DNA of 64,000 nt, taken from Crossaster papposus. Taxonomy: Eukaryota; Echinodermata; Asteroidea; Velatida; Solasteridae. Each line of letters opens with the position of its first letter. Positions within the stretch are counted from its first letter, which is position 1. Where the stretch lies: positions 1,217,077-1,281,076 of the forward strand of contig JBAIAA010000804.1 of the NCBI GenBank assembly GCA_037893245.1, read 5' to 3'. Shown one piece after another: positions 1-11,248 of the stretch. The notes under the pieces are model-generated. The model had not been told where the DNA came from. It did not search any database and saw only the letters and a list, made by a program, of their open reading frames with translations. The translations under genes and the position numbers were made by a program.

Positions 1-209
1 AACACTTTTGGGCTTCAAAACTTCACAGAATGTAAATTTAAGGTTTAAACATTAAAATTATTAGAGAATCGTAATTTCGACATTCTATTTTGACCTATTT
101 TTTATTATATCAAGATAACACAATGCAGGTTTACGGCCCGTTTGTGATGACGGGTCACATATTTCCTCATAAATATTTTCTCCTAGTCAATAGTTCTGTT
201 ATTATCCAC

Positions 210-3200
210 CTTTAATGTCCTCTAGTGTCTCCTCAGGAATAGAGCTCATAACTGATGATAGGGGTCTCTCTCCATCTCCCTCACCCTTCACCACTCCTTC
301 TTCTAAGAGTCTCGCTTGCAAATTGCTAAAAATAATGCCACATTAAAACTTTAACAATCATTTTCAAAATCGTATTAGGAGTCTCTCTTTTTTTTTAATT
401 ATTGGAACGCCGCTATATGGGACATCGCTACACCGAACATTCGGCTATACCGAAAGCTATCCTTAGCTCCCCTTTTTTGTGTAAAAAAATACTGAACACC
501 GTTTAAAAAAAAATTAAATGGATTAATAAAATCCACCGTCCTTGGCTCTCCATTGTTGTGTCCACACATACCAAAGATTGTTGTTGAAAATATGTCAACA
601 GATTTTTTGGTATGTCAAATGCTATTTGGGCCGTTTTAAATTCCCGAATGTCATACAACTGGTGCTTTATGTTAAAGAGTGACGGATGGCTACTGTGTCG
701 GACACCGTCTTGAAAAATGGGTACTTGATAGACCGCAGGCCCGTACACAGGGGGGGTGCGACGGGTGCGTACGCACCCCCCCAAATTACCAGAAGGTCCA
801 CATTTTCCGGGGTAAATAATTGTATTTTGATGTAGAAATAACTGTACTGGCACACAACAATTTTTTGTCCCCTTTTTGGTCCCATCAGTACAAATTCGCC
901 CCCCAAATTACCAAAAGGTCCACATTTTTCTGTGTAAATAATGGTATTTTGATGTAGAAATAAAGGTACTGGCACACAAAAATATTTGGTCCCATTTTTG
1001 GTCCCATCAGTACAAATTCGCCCCACAAATTACCAAAAGGTCCACATTTTCCGGGGTAAATAATGGCATTTTGATGTACAAATAACAGTACTGGCACACG
1101 AAAAAATGTTGTTCAATTTTTGGTCCCATCAGTACAAATTCGCACCCCCCCATAACAAATCCTGCGTACGGGCCCGGACCAGCAGCTTAAAATTGCTATA
1201 CCGAACGATCGATATACCAAACAAAAGTGTGGATACTCGTGAAAGGATAACATGCTGGGGAAATATTGTCTAATATATATTTGTATAATGTGGGTTCATC
1301 AATCTGTTCTATTATTTATATCAGACTTCTAGTACTGTACTTAGTAAAAATAAATTTGCGTATTGTATGCTTTCGTAAAAAGTACCTGGGTGACAGCAAT
1401 ATTATGTCAGTAAAAGTACCCGGATCACAGCAATATTGTCAGTAAAAGTACCCGGATTACAGCAATAATATGTCAGTAAAAGTACACGGATGAGTGCAAA
1501 TGATGTCCCCATCGCACCAGCACAATCTGGCATCCTTCCGGGCCCACGCCCGCAGCCTACACGACGCCGAGTCACCCAACAAAAATGCCGCCTTTTTCCA
1601 AGATGGCGCGATTCTAATTCCAAAATGACACGGTTCAAATTCCCAGATGGCGTGACGCACGCGCCAAGATGGCTGTGTTACTGTCTTTATAGTATAGATC
1701 AGTGGTGATGACGGCGCGGCTGCTTAGCTGCACACAGCGGTGGCGATGTCTTCCACGAGACGTACGTGAAACATGCTTCGCTGGTGTCCATGCATTGGAA
1801 TTTTGCAGTCGAATATGTACTTAGAGAAAATTTAGAGAAAATGTTAATGGTATGTAAATGTATAGCGTGCACGAGAATTTTTAGTTTCAAAGTTTCAGTA
1901 TCAAAAACAGACTACAATCGATATTGTATAATCGAGTACGGGAACTGAGTACCGTACCCAGTACAAAATGCCGAGTTACATTACTAACTTACGGGCCAAG
2001 TACTTACTAGTACTTGAGTTGTACTTGAGTTGTACTCGCGTACGCGTACGAGTACTACAAAGCTAGCTGCTAAGTGCAGGACAAAGATGGTGCAACCGAT
2101 AATAGTGGAATGACTAGTCATTGCATAACGACTAGTCGACTAGAAACATACATAAAAGACGATCAAATTTCCTATTGGCTAGATGGCATTTATTTTTTCT
2201 CTGTGCACACAGAGAAACATGAACATCTAATAAAAGAAACATGGTGCATTAACAATGAACATCCATTGTTACTTGGCACTAAATCCATTGTTACTTGTTC
2301 ACAGTGTTTGACCACAGTGTTTGATATTACCATCATATACTAGGCTTGTTTCAAGGCACTGAAATATTCCTTGTTATGGTGACATTACATGTAGTGTGTT
2401 GTACCAACCTGTGAATTTCATTGGCTCCCAGGGGCAGGGCCTGCACACCCTTAATAATGGGCACACCTTCATAGATCTGCACATCATTATAGTCAAGGTA
2501 AATAATCCCTTTTAGTTTATGAAATGTGATGCGATCAAGCAAAATCAGTCGGAACTCGGCAATTCTTGTTTTGAGATGGGGCCAAAATATGTTCGTAGGG
2601 GTGGAAAAATCCAAATTGACGTTTTTACAAAAACAGAAGAGGACAATATTTTTCTTTTACATGAAAATACTCTTTTAACCAAACTCAGAAGGGAAGTGAT
2701 ACAAAAACTTGATTTTCTCAGTTTCTTTATTTTTAACAAATGTTAATGGTTGTAATTGTTTAACCAAAGGTCGTATTCACATGGGGTTTTCACTGAAATG
2801 GAGCCTGAAATACGCTACAAAAGAATATGTAAAAATCCCCAAAATGACCAAGGCCTACTTCTGACTGATTTTGCTTGATCGCATCACAAATGATGAAAAT
2901 AAAATAACTACAGTACATGCCTTGAATACTGTAATTTGGTCTAGATTGGCCACATGCTGAGTCTATAAAAACGACTGTTTATTGAATTTACAATGTACAC
3001 AAATTACCTCATGTACATGTACATGTACCAGTATGTACACATGTTGCAGATACTGTACCCTGCCTTGTACTATAAAGTCAAAACTGTAATAGTTGGAACA
3101 TTTATCAACAGGCAAACTTGGATCCTCAATCCTGATTGGTCAATCCATGGCAACAGCTGCATAATAATATCCTAAGTAGGATGGTATTTAGAGATGTACA

Positions 3201-6200
3201 GTACACTATTTTGCTGCACTCACGTAATAACTGCGGAAAAGTTTTTACAACATGCACGATGAATTTCTCTTCAAGCCCATATTTGTTGTCTCACTCTGAT
3301 ATGTGGAAAATAGAAAACGTTGAGTGTTTATGTTCCATGTGCAGCGAGGCCAAATATGACACAGACTAACTACATTGTACATGTACATTATCAGTGTTCC
3401 ACTTGGGCTGATGGGATACATGTATAGTACATTGTAACTGTACTACAAACCCTTTGTTCTGATGGGTGTACATGTACTCTGTGCTTTATGATTCTTTTTA
3501 AGTTCTGAAGGGTTTGAAGAGTAAAACACCAGGACGATTACCCAATAAATTTTGTGAGTTATGAAAAAGGATATTGGTAAGACAATTGTCTCCGAGTAAC
3601 CTGCATCCAGTACAAGCGCTGTCTCTATCCCAAGGGTGAAGAGTGCAAGAAGATGAGACGGAGCAAAGAGAATGGAAGGAACCTGTGGAAAATAATAAAA
3701 ATAAATGGATACATAGCGCCGAATTGTCTTAGGATACAAGGTGCTGTATCATTATTGCCCCGGTCATTGGGCCCACGAAACATTCCAAATACAGCTGTTT
3801 GTTCTATGTTTGACTTTTTTATACAGTAGCTCAATGGTAAGCTGATCAATGCAGGAATTTGCAGGGTTAATGCAGCAATTACCAGTAATAAATATGGAGG
3901 ATTTTGCATGATTCAGGTCATGTGTCATGGGGTAGGGAGTTAGGGTTAACATATCTGACCGACTTTTGAGTTTTACAATGTGCCAAAAGTAGAACTGTAC
4001 ATTACAATGTATAAATCAAAACTTTGTAATAAACTGGTACAACCTGTACTGGTCATGTATCCTCATTGCAGGGTTGTAGAACTCGAGTCCAGGACTCAGA
4101 CTCGACTCCGTCTCCAGTCACAATTTTGTCAACTTAAACATGACTTGTCTCATCAGTAAAAGACTCATATGCGGTATGTACAAAAGTACCTTGTGATTCA
4201 ATAGTACTGTATTTTACGCAGCAAAGTGGTTAAAATATAAAGAAAGGTGCTTGACAAACAACCTGATGAAGTTCTTAGCTCTGCGAGTGCTGCGTATTCC
4301 GAGGAAGCAATATTCTAGTCACAATTTGAATTGCGACCACCTTCTGCATTAAGAGCCTGTTCTTAGCCAGAGGATTGCAGCTACATGTACACACATGTAC
4401 TCGCGTGTCACAGACCAATAGTGCGCCAATGCGCGCGCCGCATGTTGTTTGAACACTTGCATGCGCACTATATTTGCAGACATTTAAAAATGTGCATCTC
4501 TGAGACACACATTTGGAAATGGCATTCTTTTATTTTATTTAAAATGACAGCATGGCAGACGAAATAATTCCACATGGAGTTTAGAATCATTAATATCTTT
4601 ACAACAAATAATCTATACAACCATATTTTGTTTAGTTACTTTTTGGATAGCTGCAAATAGTATTTATTCTGCTACTTTAAATGTACCCTCTCTTTCTTGC
4701 AACAGTACATTATTTACATATCGTTTTGTATACCATGTGTGTGTGTGTGCGTTTGTAATGACTGGCAATCGTGGTCGTCGGACAAAAGAATTGAGAGGCA
4801 AACAATGGGTCCACGATTGACACAACGTCCACGATCTCAACTCGTGTACAAATCCTATGGCGATCATCCAAAAACGTTAGAGTACAAACAAAAGAGGTGT
4901 AAGACGGTCGGACAATGCCCCGTCCACGATTACCGGTCCATACATGATGCAGTGTGTGTGTCTATGTTGATGTGCATCCATATCTTTCAAATGTGAGCCA
5001 GACTTGAATTGAATGACTTGTGACTCTGACTTGAACCAAATTACTTGAAACTTGGACTTCGACTCAACCCAACCGATTCAAGGCTCTGACTTGATGAGTC
5101 AATGCCACAATCAAAATCACTGTGATCTCCACCCTTTGGCCTCATTCAATACAAAGTATAAAACTACGAAGCTATACCTCATAGTGCTTGAAAAGGACTT
5201 TGGCCAGAGTTTCTCTAAACTGTGATGGACAGAGCACCGACTCAACGATGACCAATCGTCTGTCTCTGGGATTTACCAGCAAGTGCCTGCAAATCATAGT
5301 AAAAATATGAATAATTAAAATACTCACACACCTTTCTTCTCTACTGATCTACAGACAATACATCTCTTAAACAGGAAATGACTGCTATAAACACATTTAG
5401 GTTCTAACACATGAAGTACGGGAGCAGCAATTATTAAGAAGCAAGCTTGGTATTCAAAATGTTCATGTACCTGTGCAAAGTAGGATTCAACAACATTCAG
5501 ATTTCAGGGTTATAGAAGATTGACGCCAGGTTCATTTCAAAAAAATAGTTTAGGTCAGGCTTGAAACTGTAAATTCGTGCAAGAATGAACTCAGCTTCGC
5601 CTCATCACATTTTTTGCACGAATCTACAGTCATTGTCCATTCTCTGCAACATATTATCAGGATCCAACACTGGTTTTCCAATTTAGTAATTACATTTGTA
5701 GCTCACTGATCATGTGGCAGTATTATAGTGCAGATTTTTACAAACAAACTGAACAGGAACTCCGGAGATTTAAATTTAGGTGTAAGGTTTAATTTAACAG
5801 TTATCTGGGTACCCTACCCGTGTTTTTTGTAATCAGGTATCTGGTTCACAAACTACCAGTAATTGCACACCCCAACATGTACTTGAAGGGACTTGCAGGG
5901 ACTCGAATACAACGCTAATGTACAGTACATACGTCACTCACCGGAAGTAAACCACATGGAGAAAGTCCAACAAGACATCGTGCAGCTCCTCAGAGTTGGA
6001 GAAGTCCCACACTTTCACCAGTTTACCAGAGCGTGGCTGCTTCACGGAAAAAGCGATGATAGCACGCGGTCCTGTTTCATTGGCAAAACCGATTCTAGAA
6101 AGAACAAAAATTGATACATCACAGTAAAAAAGAAATTGTATTGTTTACAAAGCGCCGCTATACAATTTGTGCATTGACCTGTGACCTAATTTTTGTTTAA

Positions 6201-9096
6201 CATCCAGTATTGATTAACCATCCACACAGTGCAGCACGTACATGTAGAGGTGGGGTCCTGGGCTCGCTGAAGAGTCCCGGGAATTTTAATGTAGTTGCTC
6301 TGTGGTGCATTTTACAGCCTCCAGGGTCGAAAATGTTGTGCAAATAAATAAAGAAAACAGGTTGACAAAATGAGCCCAATGCAAGTCACCTGTCCTTGAT
6401 CGTCAGTTGATTGAAAAGTAACTTGGCATCAGATACTGGTGAAATTTATGATAACATTCTTAATTCAAAAATCCACGACTCCTTTTAAGTATACGTTATG
6501 AGATCCAATAAGAATAAATCAAGTCACTTGATGCAAATCTCCACAAGTCATATGTGACCTGTCATCACAAAATGAGCGTAAAGTCGCACGGAGTGATTTC
6601 CCAGTACGGCCAGTCAAAGTCAAAATTTGAAGGGGTGGTCGATTTTGAGATTATATGGTTTTTTTAAAGACTAAATCCCCAACAATCAATTACCATTTTT
6701 TCAGGACGATCAGATAAAAACAAAATTTGTTTTTGAGACAATCTTGACTATCTGTATCTGTATAGTACTGCAACAATCTCCACACGGGATATTACTATGC
6801 CTTTCACACAATTTCTCGCCAGAAATGCCCGTCTTCTCATAATCTCTGTATTAAGACTCCAGACTAAAAAATAAAAATAAAAAACAATTGAGTATCAAAC
6901 CTACAAGTGTTATATACCATTGGAAAGCTCCGTTTCCACAGAATTTAGAAATACCCATATCTTAATTTTTGATTTTGCCGACTTTACGCTCATTTTGTGA
7001 TGACAGGTCACATAAGCTTTACACTTAGCTGGCATTTTCAACTTCAAGCTACATTGTACATCGTTAGTTTTGACCGTCTAGCAACAGACTGTGCTGTGAC
7101 AACGTTTATTTACCAATCCCACATTTACAGTTTACAGTTAGGAAGTACATATTTAGCCGGCGCTGGCTAAACTTCAGCAAACGCTATTTAGCCTAAAGAA
7201 AAATTATGTATTAAATTAACACTACTGATTGAGCAAGACCTGTGGCCTAGTGAAAAGCATTTGTTCTGACATGTGGGAGATCCCAGGTTCGATTCTGTAC
7301 CGTAGCGAAAATTATTTTATTTATTTTAGTCCCAAAATATTAAGATAAGAATGAATTCTTTCTATATTTTTTAATTGACTCCAACATTCAATTGCATAGT
7401 AATTTCTTTTTCTGATGTGTGGCTCTGGAGGATTTGTATTAAAGGGAAATAAAGTTTGAAATTGTAAAATGGTCTGATTCTTGTCTCGTGAAATTATAGC
7501 CCCATAAATGTGGCACAAATACTGGGCTCCTCCGTATTGTGATCCACGTTATGTTGCTATGGCATAGCGCCACCAACGTGCATCAAGCATGCATCATCGA
7601 TCTTTCTGGTGGCGCTATGTGATCTTGTGCATGACTCCATCTTGCTGATAGTTATTTGGTTCTCACATTTGTTTTGGGGAGAAAGTACAAATTACAGGAT
7701 ACGGTAGCTAGACAGTTTAACCCTAACCACCCTGAGTCCATCAAAATCCATTTCCTGTTTTGGAGGATTTTAGCGGATTCAGGATACCTCCATATTGAAC
7801 AACTGGAGGAGTGTGATGGGTTGAGGATTTTAAGCCTAGCGTTACTGCAGGAGTTTGATGGATTCAGGATACAGAAATTCAGGTGATGGACTGTGATGGA
7901 CTCTATGGAGAAACGCACTGCAATTTTTTGTATGCCACCTAGGTATCCTGAATCCGTCACAGTCCATCAAACTTTTGCTGGTGGATTATGATGGACTCAG
8001 GATCTCTCCAGAATGCATACTGGTGGAGTCTGATGGACTCAGGACACCAGCAGTTTTTGCAAACCAAAATTGGTGGACTGTGGCGGATTCAGGATACTTT
8101 CTAGTAAAAGCCGTGAGGGAGTTAGGGTTAAAGATAAAGAATCCCCAAGTTTTGGAACAATAATAATAAGGTCAGTATTGCATGGAATGAATGATTATCA
8201 AGTGAAAACACAAGCCTAAACCACGTTTTTGTACCCTTACCTATGTCCTTGGCAACGAATGTTTTCGGGATGTTCCGGCCATTTCTGAAGACGGTCGCTG
8301 TGTGGCTAGTTAATAGAGGAAGCCGGCCAGCTCCCAGCCTATAGTATTCATGTATGTATGTATTTTGAGCCAAATTTATGGGGCTAGTGAAATTAATGTA
8401 AGGTAGTCACACTCACAACGACAATGTTGGCCCGGAACCTAATTAAGGATTGTCACAGTAAAAAAGGCACTGCGCATGTCCATGCACTACATTAATTATC
8501 CGGCTAAATACACTCATCACAAATAACCCAGTGCCAATAATAAGATAATCTACATGTATGCCCACTTTTTCTTTTGAAAAGGTGGGCATATGTAGAGATT
8601 ATCTTATTGGTTGACCATTTAAACATCAACATGATCAATACAAACCTGCTTCTATAGAGATGATTGTCACGTTTGAAACTGGATCATACCCTTCTTATTC
8701 CTCCATGATCATACAAAGTACGACCATTTAAATGACAATAACTCCGCTCAGCAACATCGTATCTCAACAATCGAGGTTTCAAAATAAGCAGAACAAAATT
8801 ATGCACTGGGTTATTTGCTTTGATTAATCCATACCCTTTCGGGCCGTTAATTATTGGCTCATTTTTAAGTGTCTCGATACTTTGTGATGAGTTTATATCA
8901 ACTAGTGCCAGTGCCATACAAAAGTGTACTAAAATTAGTACACTGAACTTTGTTAACGTCGGTTATGACTGGTGCTTGCCTAACACTACATTACAAACCA
9001 TTGAATGAATGATTCTTACTTCGTATAGGCAGCGCCGATATCAAGCACAACAGTGGTTTTTTCAACCGCTGAACCTAAACCTTCGAAAAATGACAT
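210..9096 (-). CDS. ACTR10: Actin-related protein 10 (Arp11), exons 1-6, 3' end outside window
   Basis: ACTR10 is the Arp11 subunit of dynactin. It caps the pointed end of the Arp1 filament and supports dynein cargo transport in the cytoplasm. Six exons read in phase on the minus strand: E1 9096-9020 (starts [21 protein letters not shown]), E2 6094-5942 ([13 protein letters not shown]...), E3 5286-5178 ([20 protein letters not shown]), E4 3682-3575 ([20 protein letters not shown]), E5 2476-2409 ([20 protein letters not shown]), E6 325-210 (...[16 protein letters not shown]). Codons split correctly across every junction and total 210 residues, about half of the roughly 417 residues I recall for the vertebrate protein. 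Motifs match the family in order, including the actin-fold phosphate-loop-like [16 protein letters not shown] and the VLDAGY segment. All introns are GT-AG except intron 4. The remaining exons should lie left of base 1. The start is the first ATG of E1. The family call is very secure; the symbol rests on remembered homology. Confidence 0.93.
779..1150. repeat. Tandem repeat, about 122-bp unit, three copies
   Basis: Three consecutive degenerate copies begin near 782, 904 and 1026. Each carries AAATTACCARAAGGTCCAC, then TTTTGATGTAGAAATAA, a TACTGGCACAC segment and GGTCCCATCAGTACAAATTC. A partial fourth start follows at about 1140. The flanks hold GCGTACG on both sides (about 768 and 1165), so this may be the inside of a small element. 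Open frames across this stretch come from the repeat and are not genes. Confidence 0.85.
1384..1495. repeat. Short tandem repeat, about 35-bp unit
   Basis: About three copies of a unit reading ATTATGTCAGTAAAAGTACC followed by CGGATTACAGCAAT. Unit length varies slightly because of indels, there are no unique spacers, and no CRISPR interpretation fits an animal genome. Confidence 0.75.
2477..3574 (-). other. U12-type AT-AG intron 4 of ACTR10
   Basis: Exon 4 ends at codon CCA (3575) and no GT donor is available there. The next bases on the minus strand are ATATCCTTTTT, which match the U12 (minor spliceosome) donor consensus. The acceptor side reads TACCTTGAC, close to the U12 branch consensus TTCCTTAAC, then about 15 bases to AG at 2478-2477. 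There is no polypyrimidine tract. The protein frame continues from VLP to IYEG in phase 0, as the family sequence requires. The AT-AG boundary is inferred from the reading frame; no transcript was available. Confidence 0.8.
2525..2888. mobile_element. MITE-like element in ACTR10 intron 4 with 30-bp inverted ends
   Basis: Left end TGTGATGCGATCAAGCAAAA (2525) continues through ATCAGTCGGAA. The right end (2859-2888) is its reverse complement with about one mismatch. The length is 364 bp. No transposase is encoded, so it is a non-autonomous DNA element. Superfamily not recognised. Confidence 0.75.
6551..7014. mobile_element. MITE with 36-bp perfect terminal inverted repeats
   Basis: 6551-6586 (TATGTGACCTGTCATCACAA...) is exactly inverted at 6979-7014. 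The interior has no credible coding sequence. A fragment of the same end appears at about 142-161 (TTTGTGATGACGGGTCACAT), so the family is dispersed. It lies inside ACTR10 intron 1. Confidence 0.85.
7235..7307 (+). repeat. tRNA-derived SINE head
   Basis: An A-box-like TGGCCTAGTGAAAAGC is followed, at normal tRNA spacing, by a B-box GGTTCGATTC (7287-7296). The cloverleaf is poor, so this reads as the RNA polymerase III promoter part of a SINE and not as a functional tRNA. Confidence 0.5.
7718..8129. repeat. Degenerate motif array bounded by inverted TTAACCCTAAC ends
   Basis: About ten variants of TGATGGACTCAGGATAC, in both orientations, are spread through 400 bp, often preceded by GGTGGA or TGGAGGA. 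The array begins TTTAACCCTAACCACCCTGA and ends GGAGTTAGGGTTAAA, so the borders are inverted. It looks like a small DNA element with internal subrepeats. Confidence 0.65.
8519..8816. mobile_element. Small inverted-repeat element with strong inner hairpin
   Basis: CAAATAACCCAGTGC at 8519 is inverted at about 8801 (GCACTGGGTTATTTG). Inside, 8537-8611 folds into a hairpin with arms of about 30 bases (AATAAGATAATCTACATGTA... against its complement) and a short TTCTTTTG loop. No coding capacity. Confidence 0.65.
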
Positions 9097-10011
9097 CCTT
9101 GTCTTTTTTAGATCATGGTTTTCGTCCGTCCCACTTCAATCACACAGTTCTTCGTCCAGTAATGGCTGGCACTACATATGACTGTTGAGGGCGCCCTTCA
9201 CTCTAGACTCTCTAGGTTGTCTAATGTAAGTTTACAATTACAACGAAATTTAGTTTGTTTGTATTCGTTTAAGTTGATAACGGAATGTTAACGATACATT
9301 TGTCGTTTTGCTGAGAATGAGAGCCACAAGATTCTCCAGAGTTTTTTCTTGAGTTGAATTCTGTTTTTTAATCCAGTGGGCTTTTCATAGAGTTTGTAAG
9401 TGTTAAAACGAAATTTCATTGAATTTCTGTATAATCGTTAAAATACGAACAAATGAAGAGCCAGCTTCATATCTGGTTGACTGTCTTTCGGCAAGCCGTA
9501 CAAATATACCACTTGTACATGTACACGTATGTTGCATCATGGCGTTGTAGCTATCGGAAGTAGGGATCATCAGAGTATACTCTCTGTATTGTTCGACCGT
9601 ATATAATTTTCCTTATTTTGTGCACAACTCAATGGGCTTTGGCTGGACGGCCAACTTTCCCAGGGTCGGCTGACGATACCATCTCAAACCACAAGTTTTT
9701 TTTTAGAATTACATCATGTGCTAGTTTCAATGGAATTGGGCGAAAGCTTCATAACAAAAAGTTTTAAAAAGAAAAAAAGTGGTCCCCGTCTGGGCATGCA
9801 CCTTTGCAGCAGCTCGCAGGGTATTACCGGGACTTTACATCACTAACAATTATTGACAGGGACGTTACCGGTAGTATACTGCGCGCTCCCATTAGATTAT
9901 GTCATAAAAAAGTCAAAAAAGGAACACGGCTTACTAGAGAAGAAAGGACAAAAGAAGTTCTTTGTGTTTCACCGCCTATGACTTTTCCCTCACAACTGAA
10001 TATCATCAATC
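9097..10011. other. Upstream region of ACTR10, no gene recognised
   Basis: This holds the 5' flank and untranslated leader of ACTR10 on the minus strand. It includes GAGGGCGCCCTTCA at 9187 and several short AT-rich stretches. I see no TATA box at a convincing distance from the ATG. No other coding exon was recognised. Confidence 0.5.
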
Positions 10012-10214
10012 ATGGCCCAGAAAAGAAAAACAACAGCTGTTTATAATCGCAGAAAAGTCTTCAGTCTGTACTGATGCTGTCTCAACTGTTTCAACCATTA
10101 TTTTATACGCGAAATCGAAACTGCCCCTGCGTGGGCACCTCCGGGACTCGGTGTAGGCTTTTTGGATTTGTTAACTGGCCGACAGTTGTCGCGGAAATCG
10201 CTCATCCGGCTGTG
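10012..10214 (+). CDS. Possible first coding exon with in-frame TGA; unknown product
   Basis: ATG at 10012 (context AATCATGG) opens MAQKRKTTAVYNRRKVFSLY. The frame then meets TGA at 10072-10074 and stays open for 46 more codons (CCLNCFNHYF..., ...APPGLGVGFLDLLTGRQLSR...) up to a near-perfect donor, TGTG|GTAAGT at 10214/10215. Open frame plus donor suggests a real exon. The TGA may be a recoded codon, a mutation or a sequencing error. I do not recognise the family and found no following exon with confidence, so the call stays weak. Confidence 0.3.
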
Positions 10215-10560
10215 GTAAGTTGTCACCCAGGGAACACCGTGACAGCTTTAGAAATCTCAAAATACATAGCGTTACGGCTTGGAGCGCAAGTTTCTAAAGA
10301 CAGACTGATCCCTATTGTTATTTATAACACACCTCTTGCTAGTTCTGTATTCTAGTTGGCTGAAACAGGGTCACGTGGGGTTAACTAATAGGCTAGTGCA
10401 TGAGATTTGCGCCACCGTGAATTTGCGGGAAATATTTCCCGAAGCGGGCAATCTTTTCACTGGTTACAGCGCCCTCAAGAGGTTTGCCAGGCTCACCTTA
10501 ATATGAAAAATGGCGGCGTCTGGATCGGATCACGATTATTTTATATGTTATAAAACATAT

Positions 10561-10735
10561 ATGGACTGCCATGATTCGGTCACTAGAGCACGTCTATCCC
10601 CCTCGGGCCTGTTAGTGACCAAAAGGGTAGCCTTGGTCAAGGCGTTCATCGTTACCCGTCCGAACGTACAGCGCAGCGGTAATCCGAGCTCACGACCTCA
10701 CGCGGCCACTATTAATATGCAAATTAAGTAAAGAT
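10561..10735 (+). repeat. Dispersed repeat, copy without hairpin (partner at 32190-32470)
   Basis: ATGGACTGCC...GGTCACTAGAGCACGTCTAT, CAAGGCGTTCATCGTTACCC and GCGGCCACTATTAATATGCA match the reverse complement of 32190-32470 in order, with scattered differences. This copy lacks the hairpin of about 54 bases that the other contains between GTGACC and GTAGCCTTGG. Confidence 0.75.
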
Positions 10736-10890
10736 ACTTGAACGCCTTGGTTAAGTTGAAGTTTTGGGGGCGGTGCTCATTATGCTAATAGATTAAGCTG
10801 ACCTTTATAGTCGTTTTCTTATAGGTCGATCGTTGCGTAGAAACTGCATAATTTGAGCTAGCGGTGAAAGGTCATAGCAAAGATACTAGA

Positions 10891-11123
10891 AGGGCCCGGG
10901 AGCGATAATTTTTTATGCAGGCCAGGTTGGTACATTAGCCAATCAGAACACAGATGGTGTTGACGTCATCGATGATGTTAAAGTTGTCTGGGACAACCCT
11001 AACCCTATCCCTAAACCCTAATCCTAACCCTGGTCAGATCCCAAACAACTCTAACATCATCGATGACGTCAACACCATCTGTGTACCAACCTACCTGCAG
11101 AAAAAAATATCGGGCCCGGGAAG
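10891..11123. mobile_element. Palindromic element with telomere-like centre
   Basis: The arms run inward from CCCGGG-rich ends through TGCAGG, AGGTTGGTAC, ACACAGATGGTGTTGACGTC and ATCGATGATGTTA, and the right arm mirrors them. The spacer at 10995-11033 is a degenerate CCCTAA array (AACCCTAACCCTATCCCTAA and onward). No open frame. Likely a foldback or MITE-type element. Confidence 0.75.
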
Positions 11124-11248
11124 ATAGGACACGGCCGTTCAAAACGTGAAACCGGAAGTAATTGCTCAGAGGTCACGATGGAGAGGGGCGCCCCTTACGT
11201 GAGGTAGGTAAAACTTACAACTAATAGTAAAGTACGCTACAGTTTACA

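Noticed and set aside
503-1097. Three overlapping minus-strand open frames sharing the same peptide
   Set aside because: Product of the 122-bp tandem repeat.
1384-1495. Spaced repeats resembling a CRISPR array
   Set aside because: Only about three degenerate units with no unique spacers, in an animal genome.
2074-2343. 89-codon plus-strand frame
   Set aside because: Lies in an ACTR10 intron, with no recognisable motif and repetitive ATCCATTGTTACTTG inside.
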